In this document: piece after piece, positions 10,229-21,411 of the stretch | How positions within the stretch are numbered: position 1 is the first letter of the stretch | Layout: each line of letters starts with the position of its first letter | NCBI RefSeq assembly: GCF_030679875.1 | Contig: NZ_JAUXSP010000019.1 | Span: 1 to 64,000 of the forward strand | Source of the DNA: Phenylobacterium sp. | GTDB lineage: Bacteria > Pseudomonadota > Alphaproteobacteria > Caulobacterales > Caulobacteraceae | Length of the DNA stretch: 64,000 nt | Direction: 5' to 3' | Notes under the pieces: generated by a model | The model's input: the letters and a program-made list of their open reading frames with translations, nothing else | Databases searched by the model: none | Told to the model about the DNA's origin: nothing | Made by a program: the position numbers and the translations under genes

Positions 10229-12268
10229 ATGCCCATCGCAAAGGTCGACGGCGTCGAGGTCGAGTTCGAACCCGGCATGACAGTGCTGCAGGTGGCGGAG
10301 CTGGCTGGGAAGGAAATCCCGCGTTTCTGCTATCACGAGCGCCTGTCCATCGCCGGCAACTGCCGCATGTGCCTGGTCGAGGTGAAGCCTGGTCCGCCCA
10401 AGCCGCAGGCCTCCTGCGCCCTGCCGGCCGCCGAGGGCCAGGAGATCTTCACCGACACGCCGATGGTCAAGAAGGCCCGTCACGGGGTGATGGAATTCCT
10501 GCTGATCAACCATCCGCTCGACTGCCCGATCTGCGACCAGGGCGGCGAGTGCGACCTGCAGGACCAGGCCATGGGCTATGGCCGCGACGATTCCCGCTAT
10601 GGCGAGAACAAGCGCGCGGTCGAAGAGAAGTTCATGGGGCCGCTCATCAAGACAGTGATGACCCGCTGCATCCAGTGCACCCGCTGCGTCCGCTTCATCA
10701 CCGAAGTGGCCGGCGTGCCGGAGATCGGCCTGATCTCCCGGGGCGAAGACGTTGAAATCACCACCTATCTCGACGCGGCGGTGACCTCGGAACTCAGCGC
10801 CAACGTCATCGACCTGTGCCCGGTCGGCGCGCTGACCTCCAAGCCTTACGCCTTCAATGCGCGGCCCTGGGAGCTGAAGAAGACCGAGAGCATCGACGTC
10901 ATGGACGCCCTGGGTTCGGCCATCCGCGTGGACGCTCGCGGCCCGGCCGTGCTTCGCGTGCTGCCGCGCATCAATGACGACGTCAACGAAGAGTGGATCA
11001 GCGACAAGACCCGCTACGCCGTCGATGGCCTGTCGCGGCAACGCCTGGACCGCCCCTACATCCGCGAGAGTGGCAAGCTGCGCCCCGCGACCTGGACCGA
11101 AGCCCTGCAGACCGTAGCCGCCAAGGTAAAGGCGACGTCGCCCGACCGCATGGGTGTGATCGCCGGTGACCTGCAGGACGCCGAATCCATGAAGGCGGCG
11201 CTGGACCTGTTCGGCGGGCTGGGCGTGACCAGCCTTGACTGCCGCCAGGACGGCATGGCCCTGGGCGACGGGCCCCGGGAAAGCTGGCTGCTCAACTCGA
11301 CCATCGCCGGCATCGAAGACGCTGACGTGATCCTGCTGGTGGGGACCAATCCCCGCCTGGAAGCCCCGGTGTTCAACGCCCGCCTGCGCAAGCGCTGGCT
11401 GGCCGGCGCCCTGCGGATCGGTGTGATCGGCGAACAGGCCGACCTGTCCTACAGCTATGACTATCTCGGCGCCGGGCCTGAGACCCTCATGGGTCTCGCC
11501 AAGTCCCGGAGCGACTTCGCCAAGGCGTTCAAGGGGGCCGAGAAGGCCGCGATCATCGTCGGCGCTGGGGCTCTGGCCCGCACCGATGGCGGCGCCGTCG
11601 TCAAGGCCGCCGCCAGTGTGGCCCAGACCTTCAAGGCGACCTGGAATGTGCTGCATACCGCCGCGGCCCGGGTCGGCGGCCTCGATCTCGGCTTTGTGCC
11701 CAAGGCCGGCGGCAAGACGGCCCTGGAGCTCACCGCCAAGGGCGGCGCCGACCTGCTGTTCCTCATGGGCGCCGACGAGATCGACCTGTCGGCCACCGAC
11801 GCCTTCGTCGTCTATATGGGGACCCATGGGGACGCGGGCGCTCACCGGGCCGACGTCATCCTGCCGGGCGCAGCCTACACCGAGAAGAACGGCCTCTACG
11901 TGAACACTGAGGGCCGTGTGCAGCGCGGCGAGCGTTCGGTCTTCCCCAAGGGCGAGGCCAAGGAAGACTGGGCCATCCTGCGGGCGCTCTCCGAGCTGCT
12001 GGACGCCAAGCTGCCCTATGACAGCCTCGACCAGCTGCGCGCCCGCCTGTTCGCCGATCACCCCACCTTCGGCCGAATCGACTATGTGCCTGAGGCGCCC
12101 GGCGCCCTGGACCTGTCGGCTCTGGGCGGGGAGGGCGCGCTTTCGGATGCGCCCTTCGCCAGCCCGGTGAAGGCCTTCTATCTGACCAACCCGATCGCAC
12201 GCGCCAGCGTGACCATGGCCGAGTGCCAGGCGCTCGTGCCGGGCGCCGAAAAGATCGCCGCGGAGTAG
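10229..12268 (+). CDS. nuoG: NADH-quinone oxidoreductase subunit G
   Basis: CYHERLSIAGNCRMCLVEV, DCPICDQGGECDLQD, RCIQCTRCVRF motifs. Confidence 0.97.
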   Translation: MPIAKVDGVEVEFEPGMTVLQVAELAGKEIPRFCYHERLSIAGNCRMCLVEVKPGPPKPQASCALPAAEGQEIFTDTPMVKKARHGVMEFLLINHPLDCPICDQGGECDLQDQAMGYGRDDSRYGENKRAVEEKFMGPLIKTVMTRCIQCTRCVRFITEVAGVPEIGLISRGEDVEITTYLDAAVTSELSANVIDLCPVGALTSKPYAFNARPWELKKTESIDVMDALGSAIRVDARGPAVLRVLPRINDDVNEEWISDKTRYAVDGLSRQRLDRPYIRESGKLRPATWTEALQTVAAKVKATSPDRMGVIAGDLQDAESMKAALDLFGGLGVTSLDCRQDGMALGDGPRESWLLNSTIAGIEDADVILLVGTNPRLEAPVFNARLRKRWLAGALRIGVIGEQADLSYSYDYLGAGPETLMGLAKSRSDFAKAFKGAEKAAIIVGAGALARTDGGAVVKAAASVAQTFKATWNVLHTAAARVGGLDLGFVPKAGGKTALELTAKGGADLLFLMGADEIDLSATDAFVVYMGTHGDAGAHRADVILPGAAYTEKNGLYVNTEGRVQRGERSVFPKGEAKEDWAILRALSELLDAKLPYDSLDQLRARLFADHPTFGRIDYVPEAPGALDLSALGGEGALSDAPFASPVKAFYLTNPIARASVTMAECQALVPGAEKIAAE

Positions 12269-12271
12269 GGC

Positions 12272-13357
12272 ATGGACGCCACCACAAGTTTCTGGGCGAC
12301 GCCGGGCGGCTGGACCTTGATCACCGTGGGCCAGATCCTGGCCGTGATGATCTGGATCCTGCTGTCCCTGGCCTTCCTGCTGCTGGCTGACCGCAAGATC
12401 TGGGCCGGCGTGCAGATGCGCAAGGGGCCCAACGTCGTGGGTCCTTTCGGCCTGCTGCAGTCCTTCGCCGACTTCCTGAAGTTCGTCCTGAAGGAGATCG
12501 TCATTCCTGACGGGGCCGACAAGGTGGTCTTCATCCTGGCCCCCCTGATCAGCTTCGTCCTGGCCTTCGCCGCCTGGGCCGTGGTGCCCCTGGCGCCGGG
12601 CTGGGTGGTCTCCGACATCAATGTCGGCGTCCTCTACCTGCTGGCGATCAGCTCGCTCGGCGTCTACGGCATCATCATGGGCGGCTGGGCGTCCAACTCG
12701 AAATACCCCTTCCTGGGCAGCCTACGGTCAGCCGCCCAGATGGTCAGCTACGAGGTCTCCATCGGCTTTGTGATCATCACGGTGATCCTGCTGGCCGGCA
12801 CCATGAACCTGCAGACCATTGTTGAGCAGCAGGGCGGCGGATTCTGGAACTGGTACGTGTTCGGCGGCGGCCTTTCCAACCTGCCGATGATCCTGATCAT
12901 GGTCCCCATGGCGGTCGTATTCTTCATCTCGGCCCTGGCTGAGACCAACCGCCCGCCCTTTGACCTGCCCGAAGCCGAGTCTGAGCTCGTGGCCGGCTAT
13001 CAGGTGGAATACTCCTCGACCCCGTACCTGCTGTTCATGATCGGCGAGTACGCCAACATCGTGCTGATGTGCGCCATCATCACCATCCTGTTCTTCGGCG
13101 GGTGGCAGGCGCCGTTCCCGACGCCGTTCATCGAGAGCTGGCCGGCCACCGCGCAGAGCTTCTTTGGCTTCATGTGGTTCTTCGCCAAGACGGTGTTCTT
13201 CTTCTTCCTGATCGCCATGGTGAAGGCGATCGTGCCGCGCTACCGCTATGACCAGCTGATGCGCCTGGGGTGGAAGGTGTTCCTGCCCTTCTCCCTGGTG
13301 GCCGTGGTGCTGGTCGCCGCCTGGCGGGTGTTTGGCCCGGCCCAAGGAGCGATCTGA
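12272..13357 (+). CDS. nuoH: NADH-quinone oxidoreductase subunit H
   Basis: [34 protein letters not shown]...[33 protein letters not shown]. Confidence 0.97.
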   Translation: MDATTSFWATPGGWTLITVGQILAVMIWILLSLAFLLLADRKIWAGVQMRKGPNVVGPFGLLQSFADFLKFVLKEIVIPDGADKVVFILAPLISFVLAFAAWAVVPLAPGWVVSDINVGVLYLLAISSLGVYGIIMGGWASNSKYPFLGSLRSAAQMVSYEVSIGFVIITVILLAGTMNLQTIVEQQGGGFWNWYVFGGGLSNLPMILIMVPMAVVFFISALAETNRPPFDLPEAESELVAGYQVEYSSTPYLLFMIGEYANIVLMCAIITILFFGGWQAPFPTPFIESWPATAQSFFGFMWFFAKTVFFFFLIAMVKAIVPRYRYDQLMRLGWKVFLPFSLVAVVLVAAWRVFGPAQGAI

Positions 13358-13854
13358 TGAGTTTCGCCGCCCGTATCAGCCAGGCCGCCAAGGGCGCGGC
13401 GCTGATGGACTTCATCGGGGCCTTTGGCCTGGGCATGAAGTACATGATGCGCCCCAAGGCGACCGTCATCTATCCGAACGAGCGCAACCCGCAGTCGCCC
13501 CGTTTCCGCGGCGAGCACGCCCTGCGTCGCTATCCCAATGGGGAAGAGCGCTGCATCGCCTGCAAACTCTGCGAGGCCATCTGCCCGGCCCAGGCGATCA
13601 CCATCGAGGCCGAGCCCCGGGACGACGGCAGCCGCCGGACGACCCGCTACGACATCGACATGGTCAAGTGCATCTACTGCGGCCTGTGCCAGGAGGCCTG
13701 CCCGGTGGACGCCATCGTCGAGGGACCGAACCTGGAGTTCGCCACCGAGACGCGCGAAGAGCTCTATTACGAAAAGGATCGCTTGCTCGACAACGGGGAC
13801 CGTTGGGAGCGGGAGATCGCGAAGAACCTGGAACTCGACGCGCCCTATCGCTAA
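13357..13854 (+). CDS. nuoI: NADH-quinone oxidoreductase subunit I
   Basis: Two 4Fe-4S ferredoxin motifs [15 protein letters not shown] and [15 protein letters not shown]; start overlaps the nuoH stop. Confidence 0.96.
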   Translation: MSFAARISQAAKGAALMDFIGAFGLGMKYMMRPKATVIYPNERNPQSPRFRGEHALRRYPNGEERCIACKLCEAICPAQAITIEAEPRDDGSRRTTRYDIDMVKCIYCGLCQEACPVDAIVEGPNLEFATETREELYYEKDRLLDNGDRWEREIAKNLELDAPYR

Positions 13855-13958
13855 GAGACAGGCGCGATTCCGGGGCTTTTGGACGTTGGCGTCCGACCGG
13901 GGCCAAGCGCCCTGCGGGCGGACCAACCTGATGATTGAGGGGCGAAAGTAGAGCCGTC

Positions 13959-14576
13959 ATGGCCTTGCAGGCGATCGCATTCTATCTGCTGGCGACAGTC
14001 ACGATCGGCTCCGGTCTGGCCGTGGTGTCCGTCAGGAATCCCGTGCACTCGGTGCTGTTCCTCATCCTGACCTTCTTTTCAGCCGCAGGCCTCTTCCTGC
14101 TGCTGGGGGCGGAGTTCCTGGCGATGCTGCTGGTGGTCGTCTATGTGGGCGCCGTCGCGGTGTTGTTCCTCTTCGTCGTCATGATGCTCGATGTGGACTT
14201 TGGAGCCTTGAAGCAGGGCTTCGCTCGCTACGCGCCTGTCGGCGCCTTAGTGGGCGGCATTCTGGCGATTGAGATGATCATCGTCGCCACGGCGGTGGCC
14301 CGGGGCGGGGCGGCCAGCGGAGTTCGCGAGCCGATGTCGGCCCTGGACGGCCTGTCCAACACCGAGACCATCGGCCGGGTGCTCTACACCGACTATGTCT
14401 ACTTCTTCCAGGCCGCGGGGCTGGTGCTGCTGGTGGCCATGATCGGCGCCATCGTCCTGACCCTGCGCCACAAGCCCGGCGTCCGCCGCCAGGTGATCTC
14501 CGACCAGGTGGCGCGCACGGCCGAGAGCGGCATGCGCACCGTTCAGATCAAGCCGGGCGAAGGGATGGGCGAATGA
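13959..14576 (+). CDS. nuoJ: NADH-quinone oxidoreductase subunit J
   Basis: [55 protein letters not shown]. Confidence 0.95.
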   Translation: MALQAIAFYLLATVTIGSGLAVVSVRNPVHSVLFLILTFFSAAGLFLLLGAEFLAMLLVVVYVGAVAVLFLFVVMMLDVDFGALKQGFARYAPVGALVGGILAIEMIIVATAVARGGAASGVREPMSALDGLSNTETIGRVLYTDYVYFFQAAGLVLLVAMIGAIVLTLRHKPGVRRQVISDQVARTAESGMRTVQIKPGEGMGE

Positions 14577-14881
14577 CCATCGGGCTCAGTCACTATCTGG
14601 CGGTCGCCGCCATCCTGTTCACGATCGGGGTCTTCGGGATCTTCGTGAACCGCAAGAACGTCATCGTCATCCTGATGTCGATCGAGCTCATCCTCCTGGC
14701 GGTGAACATCAATTTCGTCGCCTTCTCCGCCTACCTGCATGACGTGGTGGGGCAGATCTTCGCCATGTTCGTCCTGACCGTGGCCGCCGCCGAGGCGGCT
14801 GTGGGCCTGGCCATCCTCGTCACCTTCTTCCGCAACCGCGGCGGCATCGCCGTGGACGACGCCGCCGTGATGAAAGGCTGA
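14573..14881 (+). CDS. nuoK: NADH-quinone oxidoreductase subunit K
   Basis: [62 protein letters not shown]. Confidence 0.97.
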   Translation: MTIGLSHYLAVAAILFTIGVFGIFVNRKNVIVILMSIELILLAVNINFVAFSAYLHDVVGQIFAMFVLTVAAAEAAVGLAILVTFFRNRGGIAVDDAAVMKG

Positions 14882-14889
14882 CGGAGCCC

Positions 14890-16947
14890 ATGACCCCTCA
14901 GTCTATCGCCATCACTCTGGTCTTTGCGCCCCTCCTGGGCGCCCTGATCGCGGGTCTGTTTGGCCGCCGCATCGGCGATTTCGCCTCCCAGGCCGTGACT
15001 ACGGGCCTGCTGATCCTCGCCTGCATCCTGTCCTGGACCCTCTTCATCCAGTGGACCTGGGGGGGGCTTGAGGCCTTCACGCTCACCCTGTTGCCCTTCA
15101 TCAATGTCGGCGACTTCCAGTCGGCCTGGTCGATCCGTATCGACGGGCTCTCGGCGGTGATGCTGATAGTCGTCACCTCGGTCTCGGCCCTGGTTCACGT
15201 CTATTCGTGGGGCTACATGGCCGAGGACGACTCCCGGCCGCGCTTCTTCGCCTACCTGTCGCTGTTCACCTTCGCCATGTTGGCCTTGGTGACGGCCGCC
15301 GACTTCATGCAGCTGTTCTTCGGCTGGGAAGGGGTGGGGCTGGCCAGCTACCTGCTGATCGGCTTCTGGTTCAAGAAGCCCACGGCCAACGCCGCCTCCA
15401 TCAAGGCGTTCGTGGTCAACCGGGTGGGCGACTTCGGCTTCGCCCTGGGCATCATCACCGTCTTCTGGATGTTCGGCACCATCGAGTTCGCCGAGATCTT
15501 CCCGCGGGTCGAGGAATTCGCCGCTGTCGGCTGGCAGTTCGCTGGCCAGACCTGGCGCGCCATGGACCTGGCCTGCGCCCTGCTGTTCATCGGCGCCATG
15601 GGCAAGTCGGCCCAGTTCTTCCTGCACACCTGGCTGCCCGACGCCATGGAAGGCCCGACGCCGGTCTCGGCCCTGATCCACGCCGCCACCATGGTGACGG
15701 CGGGCGTCTATATGGTCTGCCTGCTGTCGCCGATGTTCGAATACGCCCCGGTCACCAAGCAGATCGTCACCCTGGTCGGGGCGATCACCGCGCTCTTCGC
15801 GGCCACGGTCGGCTTGGCGCAGAACGACATCAAGCGGGTCATCGCCTATTCGACCTGTTCGCAGCTCGGCTACATGTTCTTCGCCGCCGGCGTCGGCGCC
15901 TATCAGGCGGCCATGTTCCACCTGTTCACCCACGCCTTCTTCAAGGCCCTGCTGTTCCTCGGCGCCGGCTCGGTGATCCATGGCATGCACCACGAGCAGG
16001 ACATGCGGAAGATGGGCGCCCTGTGGAAGCTGCTGCCGGTCACCTATGCGGTGATGGTCATCGGCACCCTGGCCATCACCGGCTTCGGCATCCCTGACCT
16101 GCACCTTGGCTTCGCCGGCTTCTATTCCAAGGACACGATCATCGAGGCGGCCTACGCCGCCGGTGAAGAGAACGGCATCGCCTACTTCGCCTTTGTGATC
16201 GGCATCCTGGCGGCGGGGCTGACCGCCTACTATTCGTGGCGCCTGGCCTTCATGACCTTCCATGGCCACGCCAAATGGGGTCACGAGCCCCATGACGACC
16301 ACGCCCATGCTCCGGCTCAGCATGAGACCCACGATGAGCCGTTGCCGGACGCTCACGACCATGGGCATCACCACGCCCATACCCCGCACGAGAGCCCCTT
16401 GGTGATGATCGTTCCGCTGCTGCTGCTCGCCCTGGGCGCCGTGGCCGCCGGTTTCGCCTTCGTCGAGCATTTCGTGGGCGATCATCAGGCGGAGTTCTGG
16501 CGCGGCGCCATCTTCACCGCGCCCACCAACCATGTGCTCGAGCACGCCCACCATGTGCCGCATTGGGTGCTCTATGCGCCCCTGGTGGCCTCGATGCTGG
16601 GCTTGGCGATCGCCTTCTACATCTACGTGCTGCGTGAGGGCCTGGGCGCCCGGATGGCGGCCAAGGAAGGGCCGGTCTGGAGCTTCCTGTACAATAAGTG
16701 GTTCTTCGACGAGCTGTACAACGCCACCTTTGTCCGCGCCGCCCGCGGTCTGGGCGACCTTTTCTGGAAGGTCGGAGACCAGAAGATTATCGACGGACTG
16801 GGCCCCAATGGCGTGGCGGCTGTTTCGGCGGCGGTTGGCCGGCGGACCGGCAAGCTGCAGACCGGCTTCGTCTACCACTATGCATTTGTGATGTTGCTTG
16901 GCGTGGCGGGGCTTCTGGCCGTCGCGCTCGCGTTCTGGCGCGCTTGA
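14890..16947 (+). CDS. nuoL: NADH-quinone oxidoreductase subunit L, with His-rich loop
   Basis: 685 aa; FFGWEGVGLASYLLIGFW, GAMGKSAQFFLHTWLPDAMEGPTPVSALIHAATMVTAGVY. Confidence 0.97.
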   Translation: MTPQSIAITLVFAPLLGALIAGLFGRRIGDFASQAVTTGLLILACILSWTLFIQWTWGGLEAFTLTLLPFINVGDFQSAWSIRIDGLSAVMLIVVTSVSALVHVYSWGYMAEDDSRPRFFAYLSLFTFAMLALVTAADFMQLFFGWEGVGLASYLLIGFWFKKPTANAASIKAFVVNRVGDFGFALGIITVFWMFGTIEFAEIFPRVEEFAAVGWQFAGQTWRAMDLACALLFIGAMGKSAQFFLHTWLPDAMEGPTPVSALIHAATMVTAGVYMVCLLSPMFEYAPVTKQIVTLVGAITALFAATVGLAQNDIKRVIAYSTCSQLGYMFFAAGVGAYQAAMFHLFTHAFFKALLFLGAGSVIHGMHHEQDMRKMGALWKLLPVTYAVMVIGTLAITGFGIPDLHLGFAGFYSKDTIIEAAYAAGEENGIAYFAFVIGILAAGLTAYYSWRLAFMTFHGHAKWGHEPHDDHAHAPAQHETHDEPLPDAHDHGHHHAHTPHESPLVMIVPLLLLALGAVAAGFAFVEHFVGDHQAEFWRGAIFTAPTNHVLEHAHHVPHWVLYAPLVASMLGLAIAFYIYVLREGLGARMAAKEGPVWSFLYNKWFFDELYNATFVRAARGLGDLFWKVGDQKIIDGLGPNGVAAVSAAVGRRTGKLQTGFVYHYAFVMLLGVAGLLAVALAFWRA

Positions 16948-16961
16948 GGCGGGGATAGGTC

Positions 16962-18449
16962 ATGACTGGCATTCTCTCCCTCATCACCTATGCGCCGCTG
17001 GCGGGCGTCGCGGCCATCCTGGCCCTGCGCTTCGTGGCGCCCTCGGGCAGTCCGCGGTCAGCTGAACTGGCCAAGTGGATCGCGCTGGTCACCACACTGG
17101 TGACCCTGGCCCTGTCCCTGGTCATGCTCGGTCTGTTCGACCGCACCACGGCCGACTTCCAGTTTGTCGAGGACTTCGCCTGGTTCGCCGGGCTCCACTA
17201 CCGGATGGGTGTGGACGGCATTTCGGTGCTGTTCGTGGTCCTCACCGCCTTCCTGATGCCGCTCTGCATCGCCGCCTCCTGGCGTTCGATCGAGCACCGC
17301 ATCGAGGAATATCTCATCGCCTTTCTGGCGCTGGAGACCCTGGTCATTGGCGTGTTCTGCGCGCTGGACCTGATCCTCTTCTATCTGTTCTTTGAGTTCG
17401 GCCTGGCGCCGATGTTCCTGATCATCGGGGTCTGGGGCGGCAAGAACCGGGTCTATGCGGCCTTCAAGTTCTTCCTCTACACCCTGCTGGGTTCGGTGCT
17501 GATGCTGGCCGCGGTGCTGGGCATGATCGGCATCACCGGCACCTCCTCGATCCCCGAACTCATGACCTATGACTTCGGTCAGGAGATCCAGATCTGGCTG
17601 TGGCTGGCCTTCTTCGCATCGTTCGCGGTGAAGATGCCCATGTGGCCGGTGCACACCTGGCTGCCCGACGCCCACGTGGAAGCGCCAACCGCAGGCTCGG
17701 TGATCCTGGCCGGCGTGCTGCTGAAGATGGGCGGCTATGGCTTCATGCGCTTCTCGCTGCCCATGTTCCCCGACGCCTCGGCCTATTTTACGCCCCTGGT
17801 CTTCGCCCTGTCGGTGATCGCCATCGTCTACACCTCGCTGGTGGCCTTCCGGCAGACCGACATCAAGAAGCTGATCGCCTATTCGTCCGTGGCCCACATG
17901 GGCTTCGTGACCCTGGGCATCTTCTCGGGCAACGCCCAGGGCGAGCAGGGGGCCATCTTCCAGATGGTCAGCCACGGCCTGATCTCCGGCGCCCTCTTCC
18001 TCTGTGTCGGCGTGGTCTATGACCGGATGCACACCCGCGAGATCGCCTTCTATGGCGGGTTGGTGAACCGGATGCCCTGGTACGCGGCGATCTTCCTCTT
18101 GTTCACCATGGGCAATGTCGGCCTGCCTGGCACCTCGGGCTTTGTGGGCGAGATCCTGACCATGACCGGCGCCTATCAGGCCTCGACCTGGGCGGCCATC
18201 GTGGCGGCCAGCGGCGTCATTCTCTCGGCCGTCTACGCCCTTAGCCTCTACCGGCGGGTGGTGTTTGGCGAGATCACCAATCCGGCCCTGGCCGAGATCA
18301 AGGACCTGAACTGGCGGGAGGTGGCGATCTTCGCCCCCCTGATCATCGGCACCCTCTATCTCGGCATCTATCCGGCCGCCGTTTTCGATATCACCCAGGC
18401 CTCGGTCGACAATCTGGTCGCGGTCTACCGCGCTGCGACCGGCGGGTGA
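16962..18449 (+). CDS. nuoM: NADH-quinone oxidoreductase subunit M
   Basis: [73 protein letters not shown]. Confidence 0.97.
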   Translation: MTGILSLITYAPLAGVAAILALRFVAPSGSPRSAELAKWIALVTTLVTLALSLVMLGLFDRTTADFQFVEDFAWFAGLHYRMGVDGISVLFVVLTAFLMPLCIAASWRSIEHRIEEYLIAFLALETLVIGVFCALDLILFYLFFEFGLAPMFLIIGVWGGKNRVYAAFKFFLYTLLGSVLMLAAVLGMIGITGTSSIPELMTYDFGQEIQIWLWLAFFASFAVKMPMWPVHTWLPDAHVEAPTAGSVILAGVLLKMGGYGFMRFSLPMFPDASAYFTPLVFALSVIAIVYTSLVAFRQTDIKKLIAYSSVAHMGFVTLGIFSGNAQGEQGAIFQMVSHGLISGALFLCVGVVYDRMHTREIAFYGGLVNRMPWYAAIFLLFTMGNVGLPGTSGFVGEILTMTGAYQASTWAAIVAASGVILSAVYALSLYRRVVFGEITNPALAEIKDLNWREVAIFAPLIIGTLYLGIYPAAVFDITQASVDNLVAVYRAATGG

Positions 18450-18462
18450 GGGGGCTTTTGCG

Positions 18463-19893
18463 ATGAATTTTTCCGCTGATCTGAGCCTCGCCCTACCCGA
18501 GGTGATCCTGGCCGTAGGCGCCCTCGCCCTGCTGGTGTGGGGCGCCTTTCAAAGCCGGGCCAACATGGTGTTCAGCCTTGCGGCTGTGGCCCTGCTGGTG
18601 GCCGCCGGCGCGGCCGCCGTTCTCGGCCCCATGGGCCGTGGATTCTCCGGCGGACTGATCGCCGATCAGGCTTCGGCCTTCGCCAAGGTGGCCATCTACG
18701 CCGCCAGCGCCATCGCCATCCCTCTCGGCCAACCGTGGTTCCAACGCCGGGGCGTGAACAATTTCGAGTTCCCGATCCTGATCGTCCTGGCCGCGCTCGG
18801 CATGGGCATGATGGCCTCGGCGGGCGATCTGATCTCGCTCTATATCGGGGTCGAACTCCACTCCCTGGCGCTCTACGTCCTGGCGGCGATCCACCGCGAC
18901 AACGCCAAGGCCTCCGAAGCCGGCCTGAAGTATTTCGTGCTCGGCGCTCTGTCCTCCGGCCTGCTGCTGTACGGCGCCTCACTGATCTATGGCTTCGCCG
19001 GCTCCACGCATTTCGACATCATCGCGCAGTCCGTCGAGGGCGGGGCCAATGTCGGCGTGCTGTTTGGCCTGGTCTTCCTGATCTGCGGTCTGGCCTTCAA
19101 GATCTCAGCCGCCCCGTTCCACATGTGGACCCCTGACGTCTATGAGGGCGCCCCGACCCCGGTTGTGGCCTTCTTTGGCGCGGCCCCCAAGATGGCGGCC
19201 ATGGTGCTGCTGGCCCGTGTCCTGGCCGAGGGCTTTGGCGGCGCCGCCGAGCAGTGGGCTCAGATCCTGGTGATCGTGGCGCTGGCCTCGGTCGCGGTCG
19301 GCGCCTTCGCCGGTCTTGTCCAGACCAACCTGAAGCGTCTCTGGGCCTATTCCTCCATCGCCAATATTGGCTATGCGGTCCTGGGCCTGGCCTCTGGGGA
19401 CGCCGCCGGCGTTCAAGCCATGCTGGTCTTCATGGTGCTCTACATGGTCGACGTGACGGGCTTCTTCGCCTGCCTCGCGGCCCTGTCGCGCGATGGCCGT
19501 CCCATGGAGACGATCTCCGACATGGCGGGCCTGTTCAAGGAGCGCCCTGGCATCGCCTTGGCCATGAGCGCCTTTGCGCTGTCCGCCCTCGGGCTTCCGC
19601 CCTTCTCAGGGTTCTGGGCCAAGTTCTACGTGTTCAAGGCCGCCATTGGCGCAGGCCTCGGCGTGGTCGCGGTCATCGCCCTGGTCGGTAGCGTGGTCGC
19701 GGCCTTCTATTATCTGCGACTGATCAAGGTGATGTGGTTCGACGCCTCGGCCGGCGCCACTGATACGCCACCGGTAGAGGCGCGAGTCATCGCCCTTAGC
19801 CTGGCGCTGTTCACCTTCCCCGTGGTTCTGGTGGCGCTGGTCTTCATCGATCCGCTCGCAGCGGCTGCGGCCGCCGCCTTCGGCCTGGCCTGA
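18463..19893 (+). CDS. nuoN: NADH-quinone oxidoreductase subunit N
   Basis: YIGVELHSLALYVLAAIHRDNAKASEAGLKYFVLGALSSGLLLYGASLIYG. Confidence 0.96.
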   Translation: MNFSADLSLALPEVILAVGALALLVWGAFQSRANMVFSLAAVALLVAAGAAAVLGPMGRGFSGGLIADQASAFAKVAIYAASAIAIPLGQPWFQRRGVNNFEFPILIVLAALGMGMMASAGDLISLYIGVELHSLALYVLAAIHRDNAKASEAGLKYFVLGALSSGLLLYGASLIYGFAGSTHFDIIAQSVEGGANVGVLFGLVFLICGLAFKISAAPFHMWTPDVYEGAPTPVVAFFGAAPKMAAMVLLARVLAEGFGGAAEQWAQILVIVALASVAVGAFAGLVQTNLKRLWAYSSIANIGYAVLGLASGDAAGVQAMLVFMVLYMVDVTGFFACLAALSRDGRPMETISDMAGLFKERPGIALAMSAFALSALGLPPFSGFWAKFYVFKAAIGAGLGVVAVIALVGSVVAAFYYLRLIKVMWFDASAGATDTPPVEARVIALSLALFTFPVVLVALVFIDPLAAAAAAAFGLA

Positions 19894-19894
19894 A

Positions 19895-20638
19895 TTGGCT
19901 TCCGCTAGCCCGCCGATCGCGTTCTACGACGAGCTCGACTCCACCAATGCCGAGGCCCGTCGTCGGGCTGAGGCTGGGGAGAGCGGTCCAGTCTGGATCG
20001 CCGCCCTTCGGCAGACCGCGGGCCGGGGCCGTCGGGGCCGGGCCTGGGAGACCGGGGTCGGCAATCTCGCCGCGACCCTACTGATGACCACGGACCGCCC
20101 GGCCGCAGAAGCCGCCCAACTGTCCTTCGTCGCCGCCCTGGCCGCCGCAGACCTGGCCGACACCTGCCTGCGGCCTGGTCTGGTCAGTGTGAAATGGCCC
20201 AATGATCTGCTGATCGCGGGACGCAAGGCCGCGGGCATCCTGGTGGAATCGGGCGCCCGTCCGGACGGCCGCCTCTGGCTTGCGGTCGGCATCGGGATCA
20301 ATCTCGTCAGCGGCCCTGAGGCGGCTGAGCGACCCTCCAGCACCTTCGCCGAACACATGGCTGTCGACCCGCCAACGCCCCAGGCGGCCCTGGGCGTGCT
20401 GGCGGACTCCTTCGAGACCTGGCGCAGCGCCTGGAGCGCTCAGGGCTTTCCCGCCATCGCCGAGGGCTGGACCCATCGGGCCCATGGCCTGGGTCAGGCC
20501 TGCGTCGCCCGACTGCCACAGGAGACCGTCGAGGGCGTGGCCGAGGGGATGGAGCCTGATGGCGCCCTACGCCTGCGCCTGGCGGATGGTCAGATCCGGC
20601 GGATCACCGCCGGTGACGTATTCTTTGGAGACGCCTGA
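19895..20638 (+). CDS. birA: Biotin-[acetyl-CoA-carboxylase] ligase
   Basis: [42 protein letters not shown]..., [22 protein letters not shown]; probable TTG start. Confidence 0.93.
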   Translation: MASASPPIAFYDELDSTNAEARRRAEAGESGPVWIAALRQTAGRGRRGRAWETGVGNLAATLLMTTDRPAAEAAQLSFVAALAAADLADTCLRPGLVSVKWPNDLLIAGRKAAGILVESGARPDGRLWLAVGIGINLVSGPEAAERPSSTFAEHMAVDPPTPQAALGVLADSFETWRSAWSAQGFPAIAEGWTHRAHGLGQACVARLPQETVEGVAEGMEPDGALRLRLADGQIRRITAGDVFFGDA

Positions 20639-21411
20639 TGCTGTTGGCTATCGAGCAGGGCAACACCAACACCCTTTTCGCCGTCCATGATGGTCAGACC
20701 TGGATCGCCCAATGGCGGGCGGCGACCGACTCCACCCGTACGGCCGACGAGTACGCCGTCTGGCTCTCCCAGCTGCTGCACATGGCCGGCCTGCAGTTCG
20801 GTGTGCTGGACGCCTGCATCATTTCCAGCGTCGTGCCGCAGTCGATCTTTAATCTGCGGAACCTCGCCCGGCGCTACCTGCATGTGGAGCCCCTGGTCAT
20901 CGGCGAGAACGCCGAGCTCGGGATCGAGGTGCGCATAGACAAGCCCTCGGAGGCCGGCGCGGACCGCCTGGTCAACGCCATCGGGGCGCACATGGTCTAT
21001 CCTGGCCCCTTGATCGTCATCGACTCCGGCACAGCCACCACCTTCGACGTGATCGCCGGCGATGGTGGGTTTGAGGGCGGGGTCATCGCCCCCGGCATCA
21101 ACCTGTCCATGGAAGCCCTGCACGCCGCGGCCGCCAAGCTGCCGCGGGTGGCGATCCAGAAGCCGCAACGGGTGATCGGCAAGGATACGGTGGGCGCCAT
21201 GCAGTCTGGCGTGTTCTGGGGCTATATCGCCCTCATTGAGGGCCTGATCAGTCGTATCAAGTCAGAGTGGCCCGAGCCCCTGACGGTCATTGCAACCGGC
21301 GGCGTCGCGTCGCTGTTCCATGGGGCCAGTCTGCAGATCGACCACTTCGATCCAGACCTGACCATAAGGGGTCTCCTCGAGATCCATCGCCGTAATTCCG
21401 GAGGCGCCTGA
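20638..21411 (+). CDS. coaX: Type III pantothenate kinase
   Basis: [46 protein letters not shown]. Confidence 0.95.
   Translation: MLLAIEQGNTNTLFAVHDGQTWIAQWRAATDSTRTADEYAVWLSQLLHMAGLQFGVLDACIISSVVPQSIFNLRNLARRYLHVEPLVIGENAELGIEVRIDKPSEAGADRLVNAIGAHMVYPGPLIVIDSGTATTFDVIAGDGGFEGGVIAPGINLSMEALHAAAAKLPRVAIQKPQRVIGKDTVGAMQSGVFWGYIALIEGLISRIKSEWPEPLTVIATGGVASLFHGASLQIDHFDPDLTIRGLLEIHRRNSGGA

Noticed and set aside
8661-10241. 526-aa minus-strand ORF opposite nuoF
   Set aside because: Shadow ORF of nuoF in a high-GC genome.
10076-12061. 661-aa minus-strand ORF opposite nuoG
   Set aside because: Antisense shadow ORF of a clear nuoG; no domain signatures.
13246-13926. 226-aa minus-strand ORF opposite nuoI
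   Set aside because: Shadow ORF of the ferredoxin-motif nuoI.
16300-16400. His-rich NuoL segment as a separate repeat or inserted element
   Set aside because: It is in-frame low-complexity coding sequence without flanking repeats; treated as a protein loop, not a mobile element.
14731-16878. 715-aa minus-strand ORF opposite nuoL (and nuoK 3' end)
   Set aside because: Mirror ORF caused by high GC at third codon positions of nuoL; sequence is low-complexity Gly/Glu/His/Gln-rich with no recognisable domain.
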